DNA from: Heterodera schachtii
Taxonomy: Eukaryota > Nematoda > Chromadorea > Rhabditida > Heteroderidae
DNA: 64,000 nucleotides
Assembly (NCBI GenBank): GCA_023374025.1
Contig: SIJG01000005.1
Location: 1,472,782-1,536,781, forward strand
Reading direction: 5' to 3'
Position numbers and translations under genes: made by a program. The stretch's first letter is position 1, and the number at the start of each line of letters is the position of its first letter. Under the pieces are notes generated by a model. The model made no database searches. It was not told the DNA's origin and was given only the letters and a program-made list of their open reading frames with translations. Of this stretch, positions 1 through 12,380 are shown piece by piece.

Positions 1-158
1 NNNNNNNNNNNNNNNNNNNNNNNNNNNNNNNNNNNNNNNNNNNNNNNNNNNNNNNNNNNNNNNNNNNNNNNNNNNNNNNNNNNNNNNNNNNNNNNNNNNN
101 NNNNNNNNNNNNNNNNNNNNNNNNNNNNNNNNNNNNNNNNNNNNNNNNNNNNNNNNNN
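1..158. other. Assembly gap (N run)
   Basis: The first 158 bases are all N. Nothing can be said about this stretch except that the window starts at a scaffold gap. Confidence 0.99.
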
Positions 159-2981
159 CGATTAAAATTTATTTACAAAACATAAGAATTTCCGTTCACA
201 TCATTTAAAATTTCAATGAAGAAAATAATATAAAATATTCACATTTATATAATAAATAATCAGTGGTTTAATAAAAGGTGCTTTAAAAAAATCTCAACTA
301 ATAAACAAAATAATTTATAATGAGTGCTGCTGCAAAAATTAGTGTGTAAAAAGTAAAATCATAAAAAGATTAATGTCGTAAGAAATTTCTCGGAACAAAT
401 TCGATTGCATTGAAAGGGGTTGGTATTAAATGATTCCTAGAAAAACAATTATTTTTTCTGCAATGGTGCCTTGAAAGGGGGATGTTTAATAACGGGTTCG
501 AAATCGCAGAAAATAATTATTGTGAAATAAGTTATAAAATTAAAAATTAAATTGAAAATTATCAAAAAAAGAGAATATACTATTGAAAAAAAGATGTAAC
601 ATGTAATAATTATTAAACAAAATTTAACAAATGTGAAAATAAATGTATTAATAGTTATTATAAAGAATAACATCAAGAAGTATTTAAAATTAAAAAACAC
701 TTTAAGATAAATTCAATAAAGATAAAAAATTTATGCATTAAACAAAATGCTTGCGAAAAGGAAATGCCTATTTCGAGTAATTAACTATAATAAATAAATA
801 AAAAAAGGCCCAATTTAATATACTAAATTAAATAAATAATAATAAATGACTGCGGATTATAAACATCCTGAAATTTCGAACAAGGAGAGACGGTATCGAA
901 CAAGACAAAACGCATCAAAATACCTATCACAACGGAAAAGACATCCTTGATATAATAGCTGGGTCATAATAGGAATAATATGATTAATTCAAGAAAAAAA
1001 CAAACAAAAATAAATGCTATAATATTGATGAAAGTATTTAAATCAAAGTATCAAAAAATAATAATTTTAAATTTCTGTCTGAAAATATCAATAATGGAAA
1101 AACGAAGTTATTTCTATAAACAAGTATTAATCGCTTGACAATCAACCCCAAATAATTTAGCTTCTCAAGGTAAATTCGCAGAAAATGATTGATTACTAAC
1201 ATAATTTTTTATAAAATTTTTTAAATGAAATTGTAACAAATATATTAATAAGTAGCCAAAATTGATCGAAATATTATGCAATAAAAATAAAATAATTAAA
1301 TGCAACATGAAAAGTTAAAATCCAATTTAATAAATCAGTACAAAATTATTACATAATTTACAATTAAAAATAAATGAGCAAGCCCTAACAAAAATTTACT
1401 TTTATGTGAATGACGCCCCCGAATATGCAGGATCTTTGCGTTTAGAAACTATTCTTAATTTTAAGTATATGACTAACCGTATAGTAATAATTGCAAATGG
1501 GAACATTTTATTATTCTATTTAAAAATGAAAAAATCAAAATAAATATCAGCATAAAAATTTAATATTCGATTATTATACCTCTTTATAAAAATTACAACA
1601 TTGAGCTAATCATTTATTCAAAATATAAAAATATAAGCCAAAAATTCTTAAAAAAAGAAACACTGTATTAATATTTAATATTCATTCTTTAACACTAAAA
1701 TTAAGCAAAAAATAAATTTATAATATCTTTTTATGAAATAATTTTAAAAGAAGACCCGAAATGTTTTTTTTTAAAAGTTCGATGGCGACAAGATGTAAAG
1801 AAAAATATTTAAATAAGCTGTTTTAATTATATGTATCTAACAATAAGCTTCCTGTCTTGTTCATTTGACTTTAACTTATACATTAGCAAAAATAACATAA
1901 TTAAAATAAAAAAGTTAATTTTATTTATAAATAAAAAGTGATTTTTAAATATATAATCTGTAATAAAAAATAAAACATTTTCACAAAATTTTATTGAAGG
2001 ATATTTAATTAAAATACAAATAAACAATTTTTCTCATTTTTTTATTCAGCATCGAATTTAATTGTTTGGGCTCCATAAACAAATAAAATTCAACTACAAA
2101 GTAATTTTATATATTAATTCATGGAGAATTTCGACGATTCATGACCTCTCGTTTTATTGGACACAAGAATAAAATAATAAAAAAGATTAAAAAAATATAA
2201 AATTAGAATGCCAAAAAAAGAGAATAGGGCGGGTAAAAATAACAATTTTCAAAAGACAAAAAAAAATCAACATTGGATGAAAGTAAAATAAATCTTTGTA
2301 AAAATATATAATTAATATTAACACTTGCTACTTAAAAAGTGGACGTTAAAAAATATTTAAATAACATATTCATTTCATCATCTACAATAAATGGTAAAAT
2401 GAAATTTACGGTTGAATTATAATTGCAATAAATGCTAATATAAACCTTTGATATGAAAATTATTTTGCCATTATAAATAACAAAAATTAAATGAATAAAA
2501 TAAAATAATTTATTATGAAAAATTCAGAAAGAAAATATTATGGATTTGATTTTTGTTAAAATAAACAAAATGAGAAGCTGTGAGGTAAGGTTGGTTTCCT
2601 TATGTCAAATCGATCCAAACAGCTTACTCGCATTTCAAATAAACAAAATAAAGGTAAAAAAGTACATTAAAAAATAAATGTAAAAAAAATAATTGAATGA
2701 CATTTTTTGATAATATACTTAGATTGTTTTCTTAATTTAAATATTTTCTGTTTAGAAATAGTAGAAAAGGCTCATCAAAGTTAATAAAAAAACTGAAAGA
2801 TTATTTAATATTATAAAAATCAATATAATTATCAATGAAAAGTTATGGAGAGAAATCATTAATGATACCGCTGACTACATATGATAATATACACAACGAA
2901 AAATATTTTTTAATAAAATAAATAATTAGTAAAAACATCATATTTAATAATCAAATAAAAATTAGAAAAAGGCATAATATG
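159..2981. other. AT-rich, A-biased DNA without a gene
   Basis: This stretch is very AT-rich, with A clearly exceeding T on the plus strand, and stop codons are dense in all frames. The longest open frames (for example 449-700 and 1827-2027, minus) have Ile/Phe/Lys/Asn-rich translations with no recognisable motif and read as AT-rich noise. I see no gene here. Confidence 0.7.
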
Positions 2982-3830
2982 TAGAGACCGGAATTTTGAA
3001 ATGGCCGGGACCGGGACCGGGACTTGGAAAATCGACCGGGACGGGATCCCGGGACCGGGACTCCCGTTTTTCCGGGACTCCCGGTCCCGGTCCCAATTTT
3101 TGGACCGGGATCCCGCCGGGACCGGGACTTTTTCAAAATTTTTGAAATTTTGATTAAAAATTCGAAATTTTTTTTATAATTTTAATTTTTAGCTTACAAT
3201 TATATTAAGCCTGTAAATCGGCCATTTTTCCTTTTCAAAACCCTTTTAAGGTGCATTTTTTCAAAAAAATTTGGGGTACAAGGGGGGTCCGGCGGTGCCG
3301 ATAGGCACCGACGGGGAAATTTTGAAAATTTATGTGTGATTTGTTAACAGATTACACCAAAAAAATGACAAAATTTTGCTATTTTGACTCAATTTTTAGG
3401 ACAAGGATTTTTATGGGCCGGTGGGAATTTTTTAATAGATTTTTACATTCATATTAAGCAATTTTCCCCAAAAATTACTATGTTAGATCTAATTATGAAT
3501 ATTTTATGATCTTTTTAATAGTTTAAATCGTAAAAAATCCCAAATTCCATCTTCAAAATTTTAAATAAAAGATATTTCGCCAAAAAAATTATAATTTTTT
3601 TCAAATTTGGTGCAGTTTCACTGATGAAATTTAGTCCCGTTAGTCCCGGCCCAAATGGCCGGGACCGGGACCGGGACCGGGACCGGGACTTGGAAAATGG
3701 ACCGGGACGGGACCCGGGACCGGGACTCCCGTTTTAAACGGGACTCCCGGTCCCGGTGGTTTGTCCAAAAAACCCGGGACCGGGAGTCCCGGCAAAATCC
3801 CGGCGGGATCCCGGTCCCGTCCGGTCTCTA
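2982..3830. mobile_element. hAT-type MITE with GGGACC subterminal arrays
   Basis: The element is 849 bp long. It starts TAGAGACCGGA, ends with the reverse complement, and is flanked by a perfect 8-bp duplication ATAATATG (2974-2981 and 3831-3838). Both ends carry arrays of GGGACC/GGTCCC, and each subterminal region is itself an inverted repeat. An 8-bp target duplication and a TAGAG terminus fit the hAT superfamily. There is no transposase frame, so it is non-autonomous. The interior around 3280-3320 (GGTGCCGATAGGCACCG) is shared, in opposite orientation, with the element at 31945-32836. Confidence 0.9.
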
Positions 3831-6788
3831 ATAATATGTAAACATTATATAAATAATTAATTCGAATAAAAAATATTAAATTTATTTTCTCAATGTATAT
3901 TTATATTTAAAAAAAGATTACGCCTTAACGAAAATAGGTGGATGGATGCAAGACAAAAATTTGTAAATTTAGCCGATCCACCTTGGATTGAATTTGATCA
4001 TTGACAGCAGGTTAAAAAAATAATCTTATAATAAAAAACAAGAATTTGATCATACGAAATACTTAAAATCAATCTCAATAAAATCAAGAATATAGTTAAT
4101 AAATAACTAAAATTAAAACTGAAATCCTTAAAATAAATATTATTCAAATAAAAAAATACAGAATTTTATAAATGAATTGAATTTTTAAAAAGATTGAAAA
4201 AAATATTACGAATGCTTTTAAAAAAAGTAAGGAAACAAAAGTCTTTTTTCGCAAAAGGATGAAAGCATAAAATAATGATATAAAATGGAACATACCGATG
4301 CTTATAGATAATTTAAATAAATGATTTCTTTAAAATATTAAAAATACAAAATAATGTTTAAAAAAGAATAAGCCAGTAATGATCAATCGACTAAAATTAT
4401 TTCATTTTTCGTTTCTCTTTAAAAGAAGATCACAAAAAGATTAATCATTTATCTATAAAAAATATCTTAAATAAATAAGAACTAGATATAAAATAAATCT
4501 TTTGAAAAAAAAAAAAGAATCAAAAGAAAAATCTTAAATTCAGAAGTTAATAAATTCATATGTATTAATATTTTAAAATACTAAATAAAATAATAATATC
4601 ACAAGTAACTAAATATGCCAAATAAATACGTACAAAAAGTTAATTACAACATTAATCATTTATATAATATATTCTTTATTGTCTTAAAAAATTTTGTTGA
4701 AAAAAATGCCGCTCACGACAAGATTTAAATTAAATATATTTTTCATAAAAAGTTAAAGACTCAAAAATATTTGCTACATTTTAAATTAAATGAGAATCCA
4801 GCGAGCATAAAGGGACAATGCAGTAAAAAATTATAAATAAATTTTGCAAATGTATTAATAAATTATATAATTCTCATTCTGAAAATAAAATTTAAAAAAA
4901 AAATTAAATTTCTATATTTGATGCTATAAACAAAAATTATCATTTAATAATAAATACTGAAAATCAAAAATAATATTTAATTTTTATTATGTTAGCTAGG
5001 AAAGTAGAAAGAATAGTTGAACAAGCATTGATTTATTACAGATGCAAAAATTATTTGTGATTTGAAATAAAGTAATTTATAATAAATATATAAATACTTC
5101 AATATAATATTAGTACCCAAAAGCCTGAAAATATGGAACAAACATTTATATACAGCTATTTCAGTTTACACAAATTTAGTTTTAAACTGGTCAAAGTAAA
5201 AAAGGTATTACCAAAAACAAATTAAAGATTAAAGAACTAAAATATATTATTGTAATGTGTGAAACGGAGATTTTATGCCAAAAATATTAAATAAATTTTT
5301 AAAATCTTAGGCATAAAAAATAATAATTTTCGCGATAAAACAAACAATAAAAGGTAATAAAAAAATAATGGTTTAATAATGGTTTAAGACCTAAATAAAG
5401 AAAGAATAGCTAACTTCTTATTTTATGGGACTTTTACACTAGGGAATGGCACTGAAGGCCAGAGAAAATGTGAGTCGAACCGAGTTGGTAAGAGAAAATC
5501 AACTTTATCTGCACTGAAACATTGAAGAAAAAATGATACTGACCTTATCGGGTTACAATATACAATTTTAAACTACCTAAACTCTAAATTAAAGAAAAGA
5601 AGAAATATTTATAAAGAAGACGTTCGATAAATGAAATAAATTAGAGTAACCGGCACAATTTTCAACGACAGAAACATTAAAAAGTGTATTAAAAATTAAA
5701 TTATTTTTTTAAAACAAATGAATTAATGCTGCATATAATAGTTGTATGGTACCAACATAAAAAAATATCAACAAATAATATATTTCTATACCTATTTCTT
5801 ATTATAATTTTAATAACAAAATAATTTATAAATTTTTCAATTAGACATTGCCCGGAGCGGAGTGTCACTAGTTTAATGAATGAATTGCTAAATTAAAGTA
5901 AAGATTTTTAATTTTTAAAATAAGGCAATAAAAATAATATTGGATCTGCTAAAAGCGAATGGGTATAAATTAAATAATTACATAAATAATATAAAAAAAA
6001 CACAAAATTTTTCTTAAAATAAAATAAAATATGATTTATGATAACTAATTATAATAGTAAAACTTCAAAATTTTATCTATAAATAATATAAAAAATTATT
6101 TAAATATTTTTTATAGATTAAATGAACTAAATTTATTTAAAAAGAAATGTTATTAAACAAGATAAACCGTATCAAGGACAATATTTAAAAACAATTTATT
6201 TGTGTAATAATTTTTTCACTGAAAAGCAAATAAAAACGTTGGGTTGGTCAATTAAATTAAAAATTTATCTATAAAAAATTCTTATCATCTAATTCTTTAA
6301 GATTTTAAATAATTACCTTATATAATGATGAATGCAAAATTTTATAAATTTACTTATTAAAAATTTTACTTTAATACAGAATTAATTTAAAATTTAATTA
6401 ATTATATGGCTGATATTAATTGTATGTGCTAAATATTTTTTAAAGCTCAAAGTTCCACTCTGAAATTATGAAGAATTTGAGATATCAGTCGGCAAAGAAT
6501 GAAATAATTTAAATATATAAATTTAAAAATCCATTATAAATTGAAACAAAGTTTGTTCTGCTCAAAAATAATCATATAATAAGTGAATAGATAATAATTT
6601 ATACTTAACATTCCCAATAAAAGTTATATTAAAAACAAATTTGATGTAAACAAATTTTTATTATAATGAGATTTGTGTTGCATAATATTCAATATTTAAA
6701 GTGTAAATCGTCCATTTAAAATTCTAATAAAAGTTTTCATAATGAAAAGTTGAAATTTAATAAAAAAAATATTTTTAAGGATTATATT
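3831..6788. other. AT-rich, A-biased DNA without a gene
   Basis: This continues the A-biased AT-rich sequence of the first part of the window. I see no coding frame, RNA gene or clear repeat boundary. Confidence 0.65.
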
Positions 6789-7265
6789 TAGGGTTCCGAC
6801 TTTTAGTGACGAAAAATCCAGAAAAGTTATCTAAATTAGTGACGAAAAAGTGCTAAAAAAGTGACAAAATAGTGAAAAAAAAGTCCGAAATAGTGACGAA
6901 TAGTGAAATATTTTCAGCTAAAAATTGAGCAAAAATTTTTTTTTATTGTAATGTTGCCAATGAGATACACATTTCCTTTATAAATTCTCTTATTAGCAAA
7001 TATTGACATTTTTTAAACCAAAAATTTAGCCAAGATAAAAAATTTGATGGATGAATTTTTGAGAAAATTTTCTAAATAATTTTTAGTCCGATTCTTAGGG
7101 ATGTATTTTTTGAAATTTTTTAGGTCAATTCATAGAGGGTGTATTTTTTGATTTTATTGCATTTTGGTTAAGGAGTTTTCCAAAAAAATGTCGAAATAAT
7201 GATAAAATAGTGACAAAACGCCAAAATAGTGATTTCTAGAGACGAAAAATGACATCCAAATGAAA
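6789..7265. repeat. Dispersed element with TAGTGAC motifs
   Basis: The sequence begins TAGGGTTCCGAC, a hAT-like terminus, and has many copies of TAGTGAC(G/A)AAA near both ends (6805-6905 and 7195-7255). A clean right terminus and target duplication were not found. The AT skew of the window changes just downstream. It is probably a decayed MITE, and the boundaries are approximate. Confidence 0.5.
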
Positions 7266-9974
7266 AATTTTTTTAGTGGATTATTCATTTATAAAAATAA
7301 AACCATATATGATTTTAATACAATTATTATCAATTACACTGTGTACCATAATATAAAGACACCCTATTAAATATGATGGACAAAAGAACACAAAATTCGT
7401 TACAAAATGGGTTGAAAAATTTTTTCGTGAAAAACCATTAAGGCCATATCAAAGAGAAAAATTTCTATACAACATGGCCTCTGGATGAAGCTTTACGCCG
7501 CGTCTCCGCTGAGGCTGTTTGGTTAAATATCAACAACCAAAAAAAAGACTTTGAGATATCCATATTAAACCAAACGAGCCTCATCATAATTTTAAGATTT
7601 TAAATTTTTTAAGTTTTGCCGTATACATATTTCTTTTTATCTTGCAAAATACTTCGCTTTCAAGATATCTTACAATTCATTCTAATTTAATAAATTTATA
7701 GTTAATTTTGTTTTAAATTTCTTTTTGAGTGAAAAATGGTTTAATTTAATATTCTTTAAAATAAATTTAAAGAAATATTGATATTTTATGATTTTTTGTT
7801 TTAAATGACATTAAATTTTTAATGTTTTTCTATATATTTTTTGAAACATCAATTATTTGATAAACTAATATTAAAATTTTATAATTTCTTATTAATGCAC
7901 GGTTACATTGTTTTTAGTTTTTATACTTTTTCTCTGTCTCAAAATTTATTTTTTAATTAAAAGCTAGTTAAATTTTCGGCTGTTCATATGTCATATAAAT
8001 ATTTTTTTATTTTTAAACAAATGATAATTGCTTAATTGTAGTTAATAAATTTTTTAGCTTTTCAATAAAATTTGTAGGTAATTTTTAATTTAAGATTACT
8101 TAACAATCAATCAAACAGTAAGTTTTATGTTTTTAATCTTCAAATAAATTCTCCATTTCAATCATTATATTACATGCAAATGCAAAAATTATCTTTATAT
8201 TAATAAATAATTAAATCGTAATTTAGGCCTAATGGCCCATTTCCAGCTTTATTAACTTTCTATTAATTTCCAAGTTTCACACTTATTATTTTTTTGCTTA
8301 TTTTCACTTAAGAAAAACTATTTTCTACCCACTTTTTGACTAACAGTTTGCGAGGTTCCCTTGTTAGCTTCACTAGGGTGAATGAATAATTGTTGGTGAT
8401 CTATGGTTACCGATGGATGTTGGGCCTCGCTAAATGCCTTTAAATTTTTATGACCTGATAAATTTAGGAAAATCTATTTTATATTAATATATTTATTCGC
8501 ATGCTCTTATTTTACATTAGTTTTCATTTCGCTATATTATTTGAGAATAAATTGATTTATTATTAATTATGCTTATTAATTCTTGCTGTTATTCAAAAAT
8601 ATAATTAATTATTTTTAGATATTTTATATGAAATATTTTATTATTGTAAATTAAAAAAAAATAGAATTTTCGGATTATAAATTCGCATAAATCAAGGTTT
8701 TTAAATAAAGAAGAAAAGTAATTATTAAAAAAAAAATTGTTTAAATTAATTCTAAAATTATTAATTGTCCAAGGACATTTGGCTCCAATCTCGGTTTTGG
8801 ATCTTCTTCCGTCATTTCATTCTTTTGGTTTTTGTTGATTTTGTGTTTTTGAATTAATTAAAATTGATTTATAATGTTTTTAATATAAATTTTACTTGCA
8901 GCTTTTAAATATTTTTGAAATTGTACTTATATGATCGTTAGGAGCTCCAAAGATGCAGTAATTTACCAAAATTAATAGAGAATTAATAAAATAATTTAAT
9001 TATATGACAATCAAAATATTATTCATATTGTGACGCGGCTTCTTTATGTCTCAGTCTCATAGAAGATACTTCATAAAAATACATGGATTTTTTTGTCTAA
9101 AAATTTATATAATTTTTTTAAATTTATTTAATTTTTAATTTAATTGAATATATGTTTTTATATTATGCATTTTTGGAATTGGAAAATTCTAATTAATAAT
9201 TTTTACTACCATATTACGAAATTGAATATCATATATTGACAATATTTCATAATTTAGCATGTACCTCGTTACTGTTATAGCTTGTCGGCGATTTTGTGAT
9301 AGTTTAGTTCCTTCGGTGATTTTGTTAGCCTTGTTTTTCTTTAGTGATCATTAATTTTAAGGAATAATATAAACATTTAAAAAAAAATTATTTTAATAAA
9401 AATGAGGTGTTTTTTCTCTTTAATATATACAAATTATTTTCATTTTTTTAATTTAATCTCGATATCTTCGCTTATTCCGAACTCTTTATCGCTATAGCCA
9501 AAGCAGATTCTCGTTCGTCTGATGCTAGAATCACACTTCACTTTCGAATTCAATTTATTATAAATTAATTTTTTAATAATTTTGTTATTATAACATTTAC
9601 TAATAATTTAAAATCAATTTTGTGACATTACGGAAGCAATATAAAATAATCGAACACAATGGTGTACCAATTTCGTATTTTTTGGCATTGTATGCTCGAG
9701 ATGATAACATATTAAATATTAAATTTATTTAGTATTTGCTCTTTGATTTTTTTTTTGAGTTGGCGCACTTAATATATTTAGATATTTTTAACTTAAAATT
9801 ATTTTGGAAGTTCTAATTTGTTTTCTTTTTCGTTTCGTATGTAATATCGAAATATTCTTTTGTTATAATTTAGTACATTTTTTTTATTCGTTTTCTGTTA
9901 ATTTCTAATTCGATTAAAATATGTATATTCCTAGCATAAATTTATTGCTTAATTATTTTTTTTTTATTTGCAAT

Positions 9975-10160
9975 ATTAGGAAAAAATTCGTTGTATTGGC
10001 ACCATGATGCATTCAGAGGACCAAATATTTTCGAAAATCGGAATTCAGGAGGCCAAAAATTTTTCGCAACTTTGAATTTCGAGGCCCAAAAATTTTTCGG
10101 AAGTCAGAAATCTGAATGCCGACCCCAAAAACTTCGAAAATCGGAAATTTTTAAAAAATA
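9975..10160. repeat. Repeat with GGCCAAAAATTTTTCG-type motifs
   Basis: Three related phrases of the form GG(A/C)C(C)AAA-ATTTTTCG-GAA occur in a row, alternating with TCGGAATTC/TCAGAAATC. The block is richer in GC than its surroundings. A related GGAAGTCGGAATTC phrase follows near 10325, and similar GGAATTTCGATTTC words occur near 58050-58120. It looks like the subterminal part of a decayed mobile element. No ends were identified. Confidence 0.4.
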
Positions 10161-11040
10161 AAAATCTAATAAAAAATTTATAAATATTTTTAGGTTGAAT
10201 TATTTAATTCTTAACCATTAAAGGATATTTCAAAAATGTTATGGTATATTTTGATATGTATTTGCTTGAAAAAATTATTCTTTTCATCAAAACTTTTTTC
10301 CCAAAAATGTCGTAAATTGGAAAGCGGAAGTCGGAATTCAGCCAATTATATTATTTTGTTTAATGAAAACTATGCATCTTTTGTTATATTTATTATTTTT
10401 CTGAAATATATTTTTTGAAATATTCGAAAGTTATGCAATATATTTCAATTCGGTAAAACACACATAAGATATAATATTTTTATTATAATTTAATGATTTC
10501 GATCCTTTACTAAAATTATGTTTTCTTTATTTATATTACAATTATTCTTCTTTTCACGTATATATTTTTTCACCTTGTTAACTCTCAAGACCAGGAAGCA
10601 TCTGACGAATATCTTTTCTTTCGTTTTTGTCATTTGAAATAAAATACTTTTATTAAAAAATTTATAAAAATTTACATTAAATTGTTGCATTTTTAACAGA
10701 CTGTATTTGATTATTATGAAAAGTATTTAATTTTGCTTTTTATCTTATAGCATTTATTGCTGTTTGACAAATGACATGCTTCTTCTTGTTTATGCGCATG
10801 GTTCGACGCCATTGAATGTGCGTCTGAAAAGAATGGGAAATTCTTGCCGCATTGATGTCATCGAATAAAGGTTTTTAGTTGCAATATATTGTATAATTTT
10901 ATACCTGTTTTTTTAATGGGGTTCGTTTTAAATATTTAAATTTGTTTATTACTTAATTACATAATTTATACTGGCGCATTATTTTTGTCTAATTAATAAA
11001 CTTTTTGTCATTTTATTTAATCAATTAATCATTAAATTGT

Positions 11041-11200
11041 CCTCCTACGATTTTGAAAAATGATGAAGCGATATTTAAATATTTATTCCATATTTTAAAG
11101 GCATTTAGGTTCTAACTATTGCCTTGAATTTTGTATTTAATTTTGCTTTATAGATATTTTTGTATATTATATCTTTTTGGACAATATGATTTTCTGCATA
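11041..11200. repeat. Diverged direct repeat, copy 1
   Basis: The segment runs from CCTACGATT through ATTTATTCCATATTTTAAAGG and CCTTGAATTTTG to the TAGATATTTTTGTAT phrase. It recurs in the same order about 820 bp downstream at 11857-12000, with many substitutions and small gaps. Confidence 0.6.
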
Positions 11201-11856
11201 TTTGTTTATTAATATAATTTTTTTAAATAACAACCTGTGTAACAATCAATATTTTCGCTTTGTTTTACATTATATAATTTATAATTATTTAATTTTCTTA
11301 TTTAAATTCGACTGGTCTCATTTCTCGCCTCCGTTCTTATTTTTTCAAATATAATGCCTGCAAACTTTCTCGTTTGTGTATACATATATATTTTGTTTGA
11401 AATATTTTTTGTTTTTTATGTTTAATGGGTTATCTTTGTTTGTAGCATCAACTAGAGAAATGTATTGATTTTTTCTTTTTATATTAAGAATATGAATATA
11501 ATACCCATATTATTTGATATTTGTTTTTTTCTCATTTAAATAATTATTTTATTTTGAAACTGTGTGCTTAATTGTTACTTTTTAATCTTGTTATCTTTTT
11601 TTGAACTTTGTCTTTAAGACAAGTTATTATACTTTATAATTTCCAATTAAATGTTGTCATCTCTTCATTATTTTATTTTGATTTCTGAATTTTTCTGTTT
11701 TCTGAAAAATATTATTTGCATTTAATATTGTTTCATTTTGCATAAATTCCCGAGACTCACGTATCGTCTGAAGAGTGTTTTTGTTTTAGAATTTTTCATG
11801 GGAATAATATAATTTTATTAAATTTATAAAAAATTTATATGATTAAATTGTGTTCT

Positions 11857-12000
11857 GTTGCTACGATTGTAGAATTAAAATAGTGGTATTGAAATATTTA
11901 TCCATATTTTAAAGGCTTTAGGAATATTGCCTTGAATTTTGTTGATTTGCTTTATAGATATTTTTTGTATTTTATATCTTTTTTGGAAATATAATGTTCG
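11857..12000. repeat. Diverged direct repeat, copy 2
   Basis: This is the second copy of the repeat at 11041-11200. It shares GCTACGATT, TATCCATATTTTAAAGGC, TTGCCTTGAATTTTG and CTTTATAGATATTTTT in the same order. Confidence 0.6.
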
Positions 12001-12225
12001 GTTTATATATTTTTTTTATTATATTTACTTTTTTTTCTTTCCATAACTTTTTTATAATTTATAAGAAAGTTTTTTCTAAAAATTTTGTATTCTCTGTGTT
12101 GTGATTTTTCAGTATGATTTCCCAATCTTCAATTTTTGGTATACCGTTAAATGCGTATCTCTTATTTTAATTATTTAAAATCTATTGAAATTTATTAAGT
12201 GAAACATTTTTGTATTTGCGAAAAA

Positions 12226-12380
12226 CATGTCATCGCCATGTCTGGCTATGTTCAGCAAAATAATTAATTGTTTTAATGCATCGAATATTAATTTTATTGT
12301 TGATTGATGTACATTATTGAAATATACAAAATACAGGACGAATCATCTCTCTCGAACAATTTCAATTAGTGGCAAGACTC
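12226..12380. repeat. Diverged dispersed repeat, copy 1
   Basis: It shares two blocks with the copy near 23.2-23.9 kb. The first is ATGTCATCG..TGTCTGGCTAT..AGCAAAA..AATTAATTG..CATCGAATATTA, and the second is GACGAATC..TCTC..GACAATTTCAAT..AGTGGCAAGA. Here the blocks are close together; in the other copy they are about 540 bp apart. Confidence 0.65.

Noticed and set aside
2995..3075. A CRISPR-like array, because GGGACC words recur at short intervals
   Set aside because: There are no spacers of constant length, the word is only 6 bp, and it belongs to a transposon end in a eukaryotic genome.
2951..3136. Arg/Ser/Pro/Gly-rich open frames over the GGGACC arrays (also 31850-32080 and 32613-33013)
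   Set aside because: They are products of the MITE subterminal repeats, which are open in several frames.
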